From Carettochelys insculpta (taxonomy: Eukaryota > Chordata > Testudines > Carettochelyidae): DNA of 64,000 nucleotides. Below the pieces are notes generated by a model, which was not told the DNA's origin, did no database searches, and saw only the letters and a list, made by a program, of their open reading frames with translations. Below, piece by piece: positions 31,110 through 42,180 of this stretch. The stretch lies in NCBI RefSeq assembly GCF_033958435.1, contig NC_134158.1, forward strand, positions 6,653,837-6,717,836, written 5' to 3'. Position 1 is the stretch's first letter; every line of letters begins with the position of its first letter. A program made the translations under genes and the position numbers.

Positions 31110-31515
31110 TACGGGCTACGTCTACACGTGCCCCAAACTTCGAAATGGCCATGCAAATGGCCATTTCGAAGTTTACTAATGAAGTGCTGAAATGCATATT
31201 CAGCGCTTCATTAGCACGCGAGTGGCAGCAGCGCTTCGAAATTGATGCGCCTTGCCGCCGCGCGGCGTGTCCAGACGGGGCTCCTTTTTGCCACCATGAG
31301 CTAATGGGAATAAGGGGACTTCGAAGTAGGTGGCGTCCTTTCGAAAAGGAGCCCCGTCTGGATGCGACGCGCAGCGGCGAGGCGCGTCAATTTCGAAGCG
31401 CTGCTGCCGCCCGCGTGCTAATGAAGCGCTGAATATGCATTTCAGCGCTTCATTAGTAAACTTCGAAATGGCCATTTGCATCCATTTCGAAGTTTGGGGC
31501 ATGTGTAGACACAGC
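31110..31515. mobile_element. Palindromic MITE with long inverted arms
   Basis: Ends GGGCTACGTCTACACGTG and CATGTGTAGACACAGCCC. The arms (about 31118-31260 and 31360-31512) are near inverted copies: AAACTTCGAAATGGCCAT against ATTTCGAAGTTTGG, and CATTCAGCGCTTCATTAG in both directions. A GGAGCCCCGTCTGGA core pair is also inverted. Confidence 0.75.
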
Positions 31516-32582
31516 CCTCATGTGTTATCCTGTCATCTTTACAAGGAGACACCTGGACCACTTCTAAGGAATGTGTTTACGTAGTTACTTAGAAGGTTCT
31601 TTCTCTGCCACCCTGTAAGGCCAGGAACATATTTCCTTTTGTGGTGTTCTGTCACAGCCTGCTCTGGTTGGTGCTCCAGCAAAACTAACCGTGTGAGTGT
31701 TATGGTATGTAGGAGGATGCTAGGAGTTGCTCTCCTGTGTTTGCATTAGGAAGAGCTTCAGTAAGGTTCAGCCTGCCAATCTGTGCTTATTAATGATTTG
31801 AGGGATACAGTTACTTTGTGCTCCACACCTTGAAGCAGCCCTTTCATCCCAGGCTGCACCCAAAATCAGAACTTCTGACTGATGGTTTGACTTGCACACG
31901 GGAGTGGGCGGGGAACATTCTGTGGTCTGCAGTTTGCAGGAGGTCGGATTAGATGCTGGTGCTGGAACTGTCTCGCTTTAAAGTCTGAGCTTTTTGCATC
32001 CTAACATTCTGTTACTTCCTTCACAGGAACGTTCCTGGGGGTCTATGGACGGGCTCTCCCTGAGTGCAGCCGGACAAGATAAGTATTATCCCATCTCTCC
32101 CCTCTTGCTCAAACTCTTACCCCAGGCTTCGCTCCCAGAGGCTTACCATTGATTCTTTAGAGGATCTTTCTGCTCTGTCCCTTCAGGTTCAGCTCAGAGA
32201 CCAACTCACCCTTTGTCCCAGGAAATGTCCACAAGTTTATCCGACTACTGAGGAGGATTCAGCTGCTGGGATATCTGGTAGCTATGGAGGGATCAGGAAT
32301 CTGACACAGACAAGAATCAGTTGAGTGGCTTCCTTAGTGGATGGGACCTGAGGACTCTGGCCTGGCTGCTCTAGGGAAAGTTTAAAAACCAGTTCACTTT
32401 ATAACTCCCCAATTCTCAGGTGCTCCCGAAATTGTAGATTTCTCAGCGCTGGGCTGGAGCAAGGCCTACATTTTCAATGCATCATACTTTAGAAATAACT
32501 AGAAGTTTTGTCCCAAGACAGAGTGAAGTGGAGGAGACTTGTAGATGACCTATACTCCTTCTGTAGTGCAAAGGTGTAAGTC
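31516..32582. other. Unclassified intergenic sequence
   Basis: A strong acceptor-like TTACTTCCTTCACAG occurs near 32026, but no exon with a good donor or recognisable protein follows. Confidence 0.35.
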
Positions 32583-32915
32583 AAGGGGTCAGCAACCTTT
32601 CCGAGGCAGAGTGCTGAACTTTGACCTTTTGGTTTGTATGGACAGTCCCAGTGCCAGTGATGATTTTTAAAGTCTGTAATAGTTCTACTTACAACAGCTT
32701 CATTAAGAAGTATATTAAGATGCAGAGCTTTACCGTTTAGATGGTGGTTGATAGCATTAGCTGGACTTTTGTTAAGCCACAGTCTTTGAGCAAGCGTCTG
32801 GCTTCATGGGAGGGGAGAGGGGGTGGGCACAGCACCCGCCTTATGTGCTGAGGAAAATCAGCTCACATGCCAGTCTTGGCACATGTGCTGGGAGTTGCTG
32901 ACCCCTGGCCTAAAT
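32583..32915. mobile_element. hAT-like non-autonomous element
   Basis: CAAGGGGTCAGCAAC at the left and GTTGCTGACCCCTGG at the right are 15-bp inverted ends with one or two mismatches. An 8-bp duplication is only weakly preserved (GTGTAAGT, GCCTAAAT). Confidence 0.65.
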
Positions 32916-33144
32916 CTTCAGTAGTATTTTGGTGCCTAGCACTAAAGCTGGAGGGCCCTTAGACGGCATGAATCAGTCTCCTTAGTAGATAAAGAGGGGC
33001 TCTTCCCTTAGAAGGAGGTTCTCTGGCTCTAAGGTACTCTCTGCCTGAGTAGCTGTGCAGATACAAGTGAGCTTTTGGTTCGAGGGTTCTCGGCCTAGGC
33101 AAGTTGGATTAGGGTGTCAAACAGCTGCATTCGTACTACCCTAA

Positions 33145-33396
33145 TTAGCTGTGTCTACACTAGCCCAAACCTTCGAAATGGCCATTTTGAAGATTACTAA
33201 TGAGGCACCGAAATGCATATTCAGCACCTCATTAGCATGCCGCCGGCCGCAGCTCTTCAGAATTGCCTCTTTTCGCTGCTGCGCGGCTCATCCAGGTGGG
33301 GTTCCTTTTGGAAAGGACCCCGCCAACTTTGAAATCTGCTGATAGGAATTTGCATGGCCATTTTGAAGATTTGGGCTAGTGTAGACTTAGCCATTG
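33145..33396. mobile_element. MITE, short relative of the palindromic family
   Basis: Ends TAGCTGTGTCTACACTAGCC and GGGCTAGTGTAGACTTAGCC. Interior TTCGAAATGGCC and CATTAGCATGC segments as in 31110-31515, but shorter and more diverged. Confidence 0.7.
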
Positions 33397-34914
33397 AGAG
33401 TAGGGTCCCAGCGAGATCACAGGTCTTGAGGGCTGGGGACTCTGGTATGAAAACACTTGCAAATCTGTCATGGCTAGAACCATGCAGCTGTCCAAGTCAT
33501 GAGAGATCAGGAGGGAGTCTGCGTGTGACTAGGATTGATTGGGGCCACATAAAGGCATAAGCATTTTTGCCCTTGATTCGGGCCCTGGCTCCTGGAGTCC
33601 CCTGTTACTTCATACTGCTGTTTTGAATCCTTTGGAAGAAAATCTTGGAATTACAACCTGAGACTAAATGATACACGTCTGCCTGAGTCTGCAGCATGCC
33701 TGGGATAAACCTTCTGAGAGGGGGGGAGCTCCCCCTGGTTCTCAATGGGGTGTTAACCCCAAGGCCTGCTGGTGTGGGGTCCCCCCATGAAAACTTTCCA
33801 GTAAAGGATTCTGAATGCGCCGAGAGGGAGAGTGCAGTGGGTTCTGCTCTTACACCTCCTGCCCAAATAACCCTGCAGCTTTTCTTTGTCTCCTTTGCTT
33901 CCGGCTGTCTTGGGAAGCAGGTGGCACAAAGTGCCTGGAATGGGAGTTATGGACTTTTGTGAACCCAGAAGGAAGGGGAGAAGCTGAGAAAAGGACTGTG
34001 GCCCAGGAAGGGTGAAGAGTTTGTGGTGTGTGATTTTTATTGGCTTACCCCAGAGGAGAGAGGACACTTGTTGTCGTGGTGGCTGTGAAGAGCTAAACTG
34101 ACCTTATCACACAGCTGCTGAAGGGAAACTGGTAAACTGAGGCACAGGCTCACCGGACGCCAGGCCAGGTAAGAGGCACTTTCAGAACCCAGTCTTGGTA
34201 ACTTGTGATGGTTCGGGGTGTTGGTGCACAGGGCTGTGTTGCTTTGGGAGCTGCTGGTGGTGCTTTTGGTTACTTAAAGCCGTGTGCAGCTTTGATTCCC
34301 TACATCGTTATTGGGGTTAATATTCCTCAACTTCCCTGTGGTTTCTGAGTGCAGTTCAGTAGTGCTCCCATGGTGGGACTAGTACCTGCCATTGGTGGTT
34401 CGGTCTTAACGCATTGTATTGCGCCACATCTTCCATATGAATCAGGCTGTTTTCCTGCATCTCTCCAAATAACCAAGCCGTCACGCAGCACAGCCGTGTC
34501 CGATAGGAACTGAAAGATCACCACACTTGTGGTTGTCGTCCTTCTGTATTCGCCACGGTCATTCCTCTGCCCACCCCCCAGAGCTAGGCACCTCTTCCCG
34601 CCCCCCAGCAAACAACGTGGTGGCTCACTGGAGCTGCTGCCTCCTCAGGAGTCGGCCGAGCCACGCTGGGGTCCAATTCGCGTCCACCAGGGCCCGAGGA
34701 GCCCCTGCTGCTGCCTCCATGCATTTGTCCCACCAAGCAGTGGGCGCGTGCGTGGAGCGTGCAGGGGGCACTCGTGTGTGGCTCGGAGGAGCCGCATTTC
34801 AAGGCTCCAAAAGCCACGTGTGTCTCCAGAGCCAGTTGCCACACTGCGGTGTCCGTGCACCACACGTGGTGAGTAGGGAACACATTGGATGCCCTGGCTG
34901 TAGCTCATTAAAGA
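33397..34914. other. Unclassified intergenic sequence
   Basis: Several GC-rich ORFs on both strands near 34330-34930 without recognisable domains. No supported exon. Confidence 0.35.
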
Positions 34915-35160
34915 TTAACATTTTTCATTAGGTATGAGCTTTCATGAGTAACCCGCGAAGGCTCAGTACCTAATCTGATGAAGTGAGTCTGTGCTCACGA
35001 AAGCTCATGCTCAAAACTTTTCTGTTAGTCTGTAAGGTGCCACAGGACCCTTCGTTGCTGTTACAGATCCAGACTAACACGGCTGCCCCTCCGATACCTA
35101 ATAAATTGTTCATCTATAAGGTGCTACGGGGCTGCTTAGTTTTTCTTTTCTTTTCTTTTC
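34915..35160 (+). repeat. Penelope-like tail fragments (plus), composite
   Basis: Two tail motifs in series: GTTAGTCTGTAAGGTGCCAC at 35023, and ATCTATAAGGTGCTACGGGG at about 35112, then (TTTTC)n. Confidence 0.6.
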
Positions 35161-37228
35161 AATTTCCTTGAATTGGGACCATTAGCATAGATAGAGGTGT
35201 TTATGCTGAGTCAGTCTTTTAATGGTAGAATTTAGAAAAGGAAGGCTGGCAGCCGTAATAAGAGCTGGAGGCCTCCCTTGTAAAATCTTGAATGGTTTTC
35301 ATGAGGTCTCCAGTGCTTTTACCTGGGCATGGGGCAGGTTGTTTTGTCTTGTTCATACTGGTTGGTTGGTTGGAGTTCAGTTTCTTGTTAGTGTCTCTGG
35401 AAAAGGCTGTTCTCCTCCTGTTCTTGGTTTTTCACATTTCTGGTGGGATGGGGTGTGTCTGCACTGGGCCATCTGTTATATTAGGAGAGGACGGAGACGT
35501 GAACCCTGCTCTTGGGACAGAAGGTGATGGTGCAGCTGCCTCTTCTGGTGTCTTGAGGCAGAAGCTTGTTGGCATGCCAGCCTTGTACGGGCAAGCTCTG
35601 TACTTGGGTTAGAAAGTTCTGTGGTACCTCAGGAGCACAGTAGAGTGGTAGCTTATGAGGAAACAATATCTAAAAATTGCAATTCAATTCATTGGTGCAT
35701 GAAGGGAAGGAAAAAGAACTAGGTAACAGGAGTACAAAGTTGGGGGTGTTACATAAGAGTTGGGCTGGGTTATAAGCAAGTGAGAATCCCTAAAGTGCAA
35801 AATGACTTGATAATGAGAGCAAACCCCTATTCAGACCAATTTCAGGTTGCAGTCTGGTTTTTCAACTGTGGGTGGGAACTTTCAAGTCAGTAACTGTGTG
35901 TCCAGAGAGGTTACGCTCTTCTCCCACTGTTTTTTGTACATTACCAATCTTGATGTGTCCATTTATTGTGTTCTGTGGTGTGGTGAATATTCTTGTTCAT
36001 AAAATTTGATGTGTAACCTTATTTACTCATGTATAATTTTTAATTTAACTATAAACGTAAGGTTCTCCACGCCCCGGCCAGCTCCCAGCCCCAGGGCTGC
36101 AAAAAAAAATTCGGTCTGGCTGCATGCAGCTCATGGGCCACGCATTTGACATGCTTGAGCCTGTGCTGGAAAACAAGGGTGTGCTGGAGGGTATCAGCTG
36201 GGGGCTGTACATGAAGACCAGCAATGTTCTTTTGTTCTGCTTGTTGGCTGTCCTGAAGTGTAGGTGATGTTGGGCACTCATCTGGCTCTGTCAATCTAAT
36301 TCTTCCCCAGGTGGGTATTTAATGCTTGATAAAGACTTGCAGGCTTTTGTCTCTGTCCCTGGGATTGGAGCAGATAAGGTTGTATCTGGGGACTTAGCTG
36401 TAGACAATGGGTTGTGTGATTTGTCCTGGTTGGAAGCTAGAGGGCTCTAGAAGTGGCCCTTAGGTTTCCAGTGTAGGGGGGTGGTTTATGTGACCAGTGT
36501 TTGTATTGTCCTCTCCAGGAAGTGGCTCTCATGTGGACTGATCTGGGCTGAGGTGGGTAGTGGGGAAGAAATTGGTGGAATTCTTCAGAGGCCATTTTCC
36601 CATGGGTCCACGTGTTGGAGTCATCAGTGTAGCAGGAGGAGGGGCACTGGGGATGGAGCTGAGGAAACACTGTTTAAGGTCAGCCATAAAAATGTTGCCT
36701 ATTGTGAATGTCCATAGCAGTGCCCTTCAGGTATGTTAACACTGAACTGCTTAATCAGTAAGCCCCACCCTAAACAGATGCAGCTTGCAGGCTAAGGTTG
36801 ACTAGAGCGGCAGGGGTGAGCAAACTTTTTAGGCCACACCCCCCCCTTTTGGCCCTGGAATTAGCTGCCCCCCCACCTGTGGGAGGACGACAGGAAGGGA
36901 TGCATGTGGGGGTGTGCACTGGCTGGGGGCTCAGGCGCAGGGCCAACAGTGGCTCCTTCGAGGGTAGAGGGGAAGTGCTGTGAGGCCAGGTCTGCTGTGG
37001 TGCCAAAGGAGAACCTGAGTGTGTCACCAGGACACCCCCAGGCAGCGTGGCCCAGCTGCTTCAGCCTGGCAGTGGGGCACAGGTATCTCCGCCTCCTCTC
37101 CCTGATTGGCCCAGCGTGATTGGCTCCCCTCATCCTCCTGCAGCTTCTGTGGTGGCAGAGGGTAACAACACAGCAGAAGGGGGGAACCAAGGGGGCAGTC
37201 GTGCTGTACCCCACCCTTATAAAGTGTC
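35161..37228. other. Unclassified intergenic sequence with a hAT-like fragment
   Basis: 36805-36850 (GCAGGGGTGAGCAAACTTTT) resembles a hAT terminus. ORFs here (for example 35222-35612) show no domain. Confidence 0.4.
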
Positions 37229-39215
37229 ATAGAATCCCAGGGCTGGAAGGGACCTCAGGGGGTCATCAAGTCCAGCCCCCTGCTTAAAGCAGGAGCAGCC
37301 CCAACTAAATCATCCCAGCCAGAGCTTTGTCAAGCTGGGACTTAAAAACCTCTAAGGACGGAGAATCCACCACCTCTTGGTAACGCATTCCAGTGCTTCA
37401 CCACCCTCCTGGGGAAGGAATTTTTCCTACTATCCAACCAACACCTCTCCCTCTCATTTCACACCATTGCTCCTTATTCTGCCATCGGTCACTGCTGAGA
37501 ACAGCCTCTCTCTATCCTCTTTAGAGCCCCCCTTCAGGAAGTTGAAGGCTGCTATTAAATCTCCCCTCTCTCTTTTCTTATGCAAACTAAATAAGCCCAA
37601 GTCCCTCAGCCTCTCCTCATAGGTCATGTGCTCCAGCCCCTAAATCGTTTTCATTGCCCTCTGCTGGACCTGCTCCTATGTGTCCACATCCTTTCTATAC
37701 TGGAGGGGCCCAGAATTGGATGCAATACTCCAGATGTGCCCTCACCAGTGACTAATAGAGGGGAATAATCACTTCTCCAGATCTGCTGAAATCCTCCTCC
37801 TAATGCACCCTAGTATACCATTCACCCTGGTAGCCAAGAAGGCTCAGTGTTGACTCTCATCCAGCTTCTTATCCACGGTAATCCCAGGTCCTTTTCTGCT
37901 GCACTACTACTTAGCCAGTCAGTCCCCAACCTGTAACAATGCCTGGGATTCTTCTGTCCCAAGTGCAGGATTCTGTACTTGTCCTTGTTGAACCTCATCA
38001 GATTTCTTCTGGCCCAACCCTCCAATTTATCTAGATCACACTGGACCATAACCCTACCCTCCAACGTATCTACCTCTCCCGCTAGCTTAGTGTCATCCAC
38101 CAATTTGCTGGGGGTGCAATCCAGTCCCTCATCCAGGTCATTAATAAAGATGTTGAACAATACCGGCCCCAGAACTGATCCCTGGGGCACCTCTCTTGAA
38201 ACCAACCACCAACAAGACATTGACTCATTGATCGCTACCCATTGGGCCCAACTAACTAGCCAGGTTTCTATCCATCTTACAGTCCGTTTATCCAATCCAT
38301 ACATCCTTAACTTGTGAGCCAGAATATTGTGGGAAACTGTATCGAAAGCTTTGGCAAAGTCAAGGTATATCCCATCCATTGACTTCCCCATGTCCACAGA
38401 GCCAGTTACCTCATCATAGAAGCTAATCAGATTGGCCAGGCACAACTTTCCCGTGGTGAATCCATGTTGACTACTCTTGACGACTTTCCCCTCTTCCAAG
38501 TACTTCAAAATGGATTCCTTGAGGAACCCCTCCATGAGTTTTCTGGGGACTGAGGTGAGGCTGACTAGTTTATAGTTCCCTGGGTTGGCCTTCTTTCCCT
38601 TTTTAAAGATGGGCATGACATTTGCCTTTTTCCAATCATCTGGGACCTTTCCTGATCTCCATGAGTTTTCAAAGATAAGTGTGAAAGGCTCTGCAATGAC
38701 GTGCCAATTCCCTCAGTACCCTTGGGTGCATTAAATCCAGACCCATGGATTTGTTTGGGTCTAGCTTTTCTAAATAGCCCTTAACCTGTTCCTTCCCCAC
38801 TGAAAGGTGACCACCTCCTTCCAATACTGCATTGCCTAGTGCCGTAGTTGGGGAGCTGACCTTGTCTGTGAAGACAGAAGCAAAAAAAGCACTGCGTACT
38901 TCACCCTTTCCCACATCAAATGTCACCAGGTTACCTCCCTCATCCAGTAATGACCCCACACCCTCCTTGATAACCCTCTTATTGTTACCAAGCCTGTCGC
39001 TACCCTTCTTGTTGCCCTTCACATCCCTTGCCAGCTGCAGTATCAGTTGTGCTTTCACCTTCCTACTCGCTCCCCAGCATTCTCCAGTGACATATTTATA
39101 CTCCTTCTTAGTCAGCTGTCCAAGTTTTGACTTCTTATATGCATCCGTTTTGTGTTTAAGCTCACCAGTGATTTCCCTGGCAAGCCAAGCTGGTTGCCTA
39201 CCCTATTTGCCTTTT
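37229..39215 (-). mobile_element. CR1 LINE, 2 kb, with near-intact reverse transcriptase (minus)
   Basis: The longest CR1 here. ORF 38616-37822 (264 codons) carries the RT palm: DFAKAFDTVSHNIL (motif A), QGSVLGPVLFNIFINDLD (motif B) and a motif C altered to LVDDTKL. ORF 39058-38669 (129 codons) is the preceding part (GYLEKLDPNKSMGLD). The 3' end is at 37229 (ATAGAATCCCAGGGCTGGAA). The endonuclease is missing by 5' truncation, and the ORFs are separated by a frame break, so it is inactive. Confidence 0.92.
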
Positions 39216-41169
39216 TTTTTTTTAACTGAGCATGGGGGTGGTTTGTTCCTGTGCCTCTTGAAAATACTGCCACTTCTCCTGAACTCCTTTCCCCTTCTTA
39301 TTAGCTTCCCCAGTATGCACTCCCCCACAGTAGGGGCAAAAGCAGCCCACGGTTTCCCTCCCTCTGTGGCCTGCCTCATTGCTGCCCCCGGCATCCCTAT
39401 CCCCAGTCCTTCTCTCCTGTTAGGAGTTGGCTACTTGCTAAGGCGCATAGGTGGGATCAGAGCCAGTGCTAGGGATGGGCGAGCTGGGCGCTTGCCTGGG
39501 GCCGCCAACTTCAGTGGACTGGCCCACGTGGGGCCAGAGCTAGCAGACACTTGCTGCAAGGTGAGGGGCAGGGCCACAGCTGAGCACCTTGGGGGCTGGG
39601 GTGCGCTGAAGGTGGCCAGGCGTGCAGCAGGGCCTGGCAGGAGGGCACAGCTGCACTGAAAAGGAGCACCAGCTGCCTCCCCCACCCTAACCTGGCAGCC
39701 CCTATTGGCCAGGACTGGCTCTAGTGGGAGGAATATTTTTCTTCTCTCCCACTCCTGGGGGTGCCAGTCATAGGTGGTCAGACCCCAGTGGGCAGGTTTA
39801 GGGCAGATCTGGTCTCTGAAGCCCTTTGGGGGGGAGAGGCTGAGGGTTTCAGGGGTTCATCCCCATTTCAATGCCCCATGTCCTGCAGGGCTGGGTACCA
39901 GTCTTCCACACGGGTGGGAATGGCTCCCATAGAGAAGCAGGGGCAGAGCAGGGAGTGGCCCTGTGCTCAGAGCACCACTCTGTGCCTTTTCTTCAGTGTG
40001 TAAAACACCCCTGCTCCCCATTTAAATACAGATCACAGAGTGCAAACCAAGACCTTTGCTGCATGGGCAGGTGTGGGAGAAGGTCTTAGCACATCCAGAA
40101 TGAGGCTCGGGGCATTTCTAGCTTCTGGTCCCTCATCCCCTGCCCTCCACCACTTCCTTTGGGCTGGTCCTGACCCGAACAGAAGGGCTGCGCCTCCCCT
40201 GGCACAGCCACACTGTCCTCAGCCAGACCTGGTGCTGGGGGGGGGTGGAAGGGGCTGGTGGGCGTGTAGCCAGGCCCACAGGGGGACCTGGACAGCTCCT
40301 GTCTCTGTCTGAAACACCAGCCAGGAGCCCCCGGGCCGGAAGAGCCAGCAGAGGCACGGGGCCCTATGGGTGTTTGATTGGAAGACAGAAATGGGGGCGT
40401 GCGGGATGGACAGTTGCCGTTGATTGCCACTGTGGGTGGCCTCATGGTCTGCTCCCTCCTATGGAGCGAGAAGGTGCTGGGCAGGGTTCTGGGGGTGTCC
40501 AGCACCCCTACATCGCCCAGCCAGGGAGCAGAGTGCCGGGGTTGCTGTGATCATTTTGCTTCACTGCCGTCCACTGCTGCAGCTCTTGCCTGCCAGTGAG
40601 TGTCATCGGGTCCTGGGGCCAGGGGGAGACAGCCAGGAGGGGTGGGGGCAGAAGTGGGAGCACCAGCTGGCTGCCCAGAGAGCTGGGGTGGTGACCGAAG
40701 GGGACAGGTGAAGTGGGGGGTCAGATGGGGAGGGGTGATAGGTACGCAGGTGCGGGGGACTTGACTCTCCGGGTGAGTGTGTATGTGACTGGGGGGGTGC
40801 GGGGGCTGAGGAATCACACAGGCCTGAGATAATGGGGGGGGTGGGGCGCTTGGTTCCCCCTGGGCTCAGCTTGGGGTGGAGTGAGGGGGGCAGCAGCCCT
40901 GCCCCGTGTGCAAGGAGGGGGTGAGACAGACGCAGCCTGGGTGTGTCGTGGGCGGGGGCAGCTCTCAGGGCTTTGCCGGCCTCAGCCCATATCTGTTGCA
41001 ACCGGCGGGGTAGAGCCCTACGCTCTGCCCCATGAGCTAAAGGCCCGCTGCCTCTCGGGAGCAGGGCGGGGCCCGGGGGAGAGAGGAATCGTCCATGCCA
41101 GGCTGGCTGTTCCCCTTCCACTGCTTGTGTGCAAGGGCCGCTCCTTGCGCGTGGAGGGGAAGGTGGGCG
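39216..41169. other. Unclassified GC-rich intergenic sequence
   Basis: A segment near 39755-39825 (CCAGTCATAGGTGGTCAGAC) is repeated near 43262-43300. Nothing coding recognised. Confidence 0.35.
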
Positions 41170-42180
41170 GAGCAGCTTTCCAGCATTCCTGAGCCGGCTG
41201 CAGCGGTAGTAGAGAGACGGTGGCGCGCAAGGATCTTGCAACAGCTGTCACCCAGCGCTCCAATCCCTGCGCTCGCAGCGAGATCGCGCGTCTGCGCCTC
41301 TCACGTTTAAAGCCGAAGGCAGCTGTGATCCTGTTCCACATTTGTCCGCCCCGGGCTGAACGCGCAGCCGCGGGCTGAGGAGGCCAATGCCTGAGCGCTG
41401 AGTGAACCCGCGCTGGGCGGCCCTGAGCCCCTGCTGCATCGGAGAAGCGACCGGCTGCCTGCTCGTGGCCGCTCACGCCGCCGGTTCGGGCGCTGCACGG
41501 AGACCTGAGGAGCGGGCTGGTGGGTGTCGGGGGTCCCGGGCACAAGGGAGCAGGAGCCCCGCAGAGAGCCGGGGGGGCTGGGAGCGGGCCGGTGGGGGAG
41601 GGGTGTTAAGCTTGGGGGGAACTTGTAGGGGGAGGGGAACACGCGGACCCGGGATAACAGCGGGGGGCGCTCTTGGCGGTGGGGGACGGGAGGCAGCCGC
41701 AGGAGCGGGGGGCGTGCGGGGGGAGGCAGGTTTCAAGGCTCTGCCCGCTCCGGCGGCGGGGCGCAGCGCTGGGCGAGCCCGGTTGGGCTGTCAACTCGCT
41801 GTCTGGGGCGCTGCAGCTCGCCCGGCACAGCGGGGCCAGGGCGAGCCTGTGCCCGACAGAGCAGCGCGCTGGGGCCGTCCGGATTCTGGGGCGGTCCGGG
41901 CACTGGCCGCGAACCCGCATTGGCCCGGCGGAGGCCGCGGGAAGCAGCCGATTCTTAGCCCGCCGCTCGGGCCGCCCCCCTGCTCTTCCCGCCGCCCCGA
42001 TCGCCTGAAGCCACAGCTCAACCCCACCCCAGACCGTCTGTAGCCGATTCTCTCTTGCGTGCGGTACCGGCACTTGCTCTGCTCGCGGCGCTCTTGGAGA
42101 CCCGGAGCGGGGAGATTACGGCCGCTGCCGGACTAGAGAGGTTCAGCTTGTAGCAGCCCCCGCTGAGCCCTGTCGTGCCG
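41170..42180. promoter_or_regulatory. CpG island upstream of gene A
   Basis: About 1 kb very rich in CpG and GC, 2.7 kb upstream of the gene A start exon. No TATA box was seen. Gene A has the same acceptor-led start exon as B, so a non-coding first exon is expected upstream and this island is the best candidate, but no specific donor stood out. Several overlapping ORFs on both strands have no recognisable protein. Confidence 0.5.

Noticed and set aside
35292..35612. Hydrophobic ORF with a GDVNPA stretch, considered as a 2A-like or LINE ORF2 start
   Set aside because: The NPGP core required for a 2A-like peptide is absent and no endonuclease sequence follows.
38832..39659. 275-codon plus ORF
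   Set aside because: About the first quarter (38832-39058) is antisense to a CR1 ORF2 fragment and the first 385 bp lie within the minus-strand CR1; the rest is GC-rich intergenic DNA with no domain.
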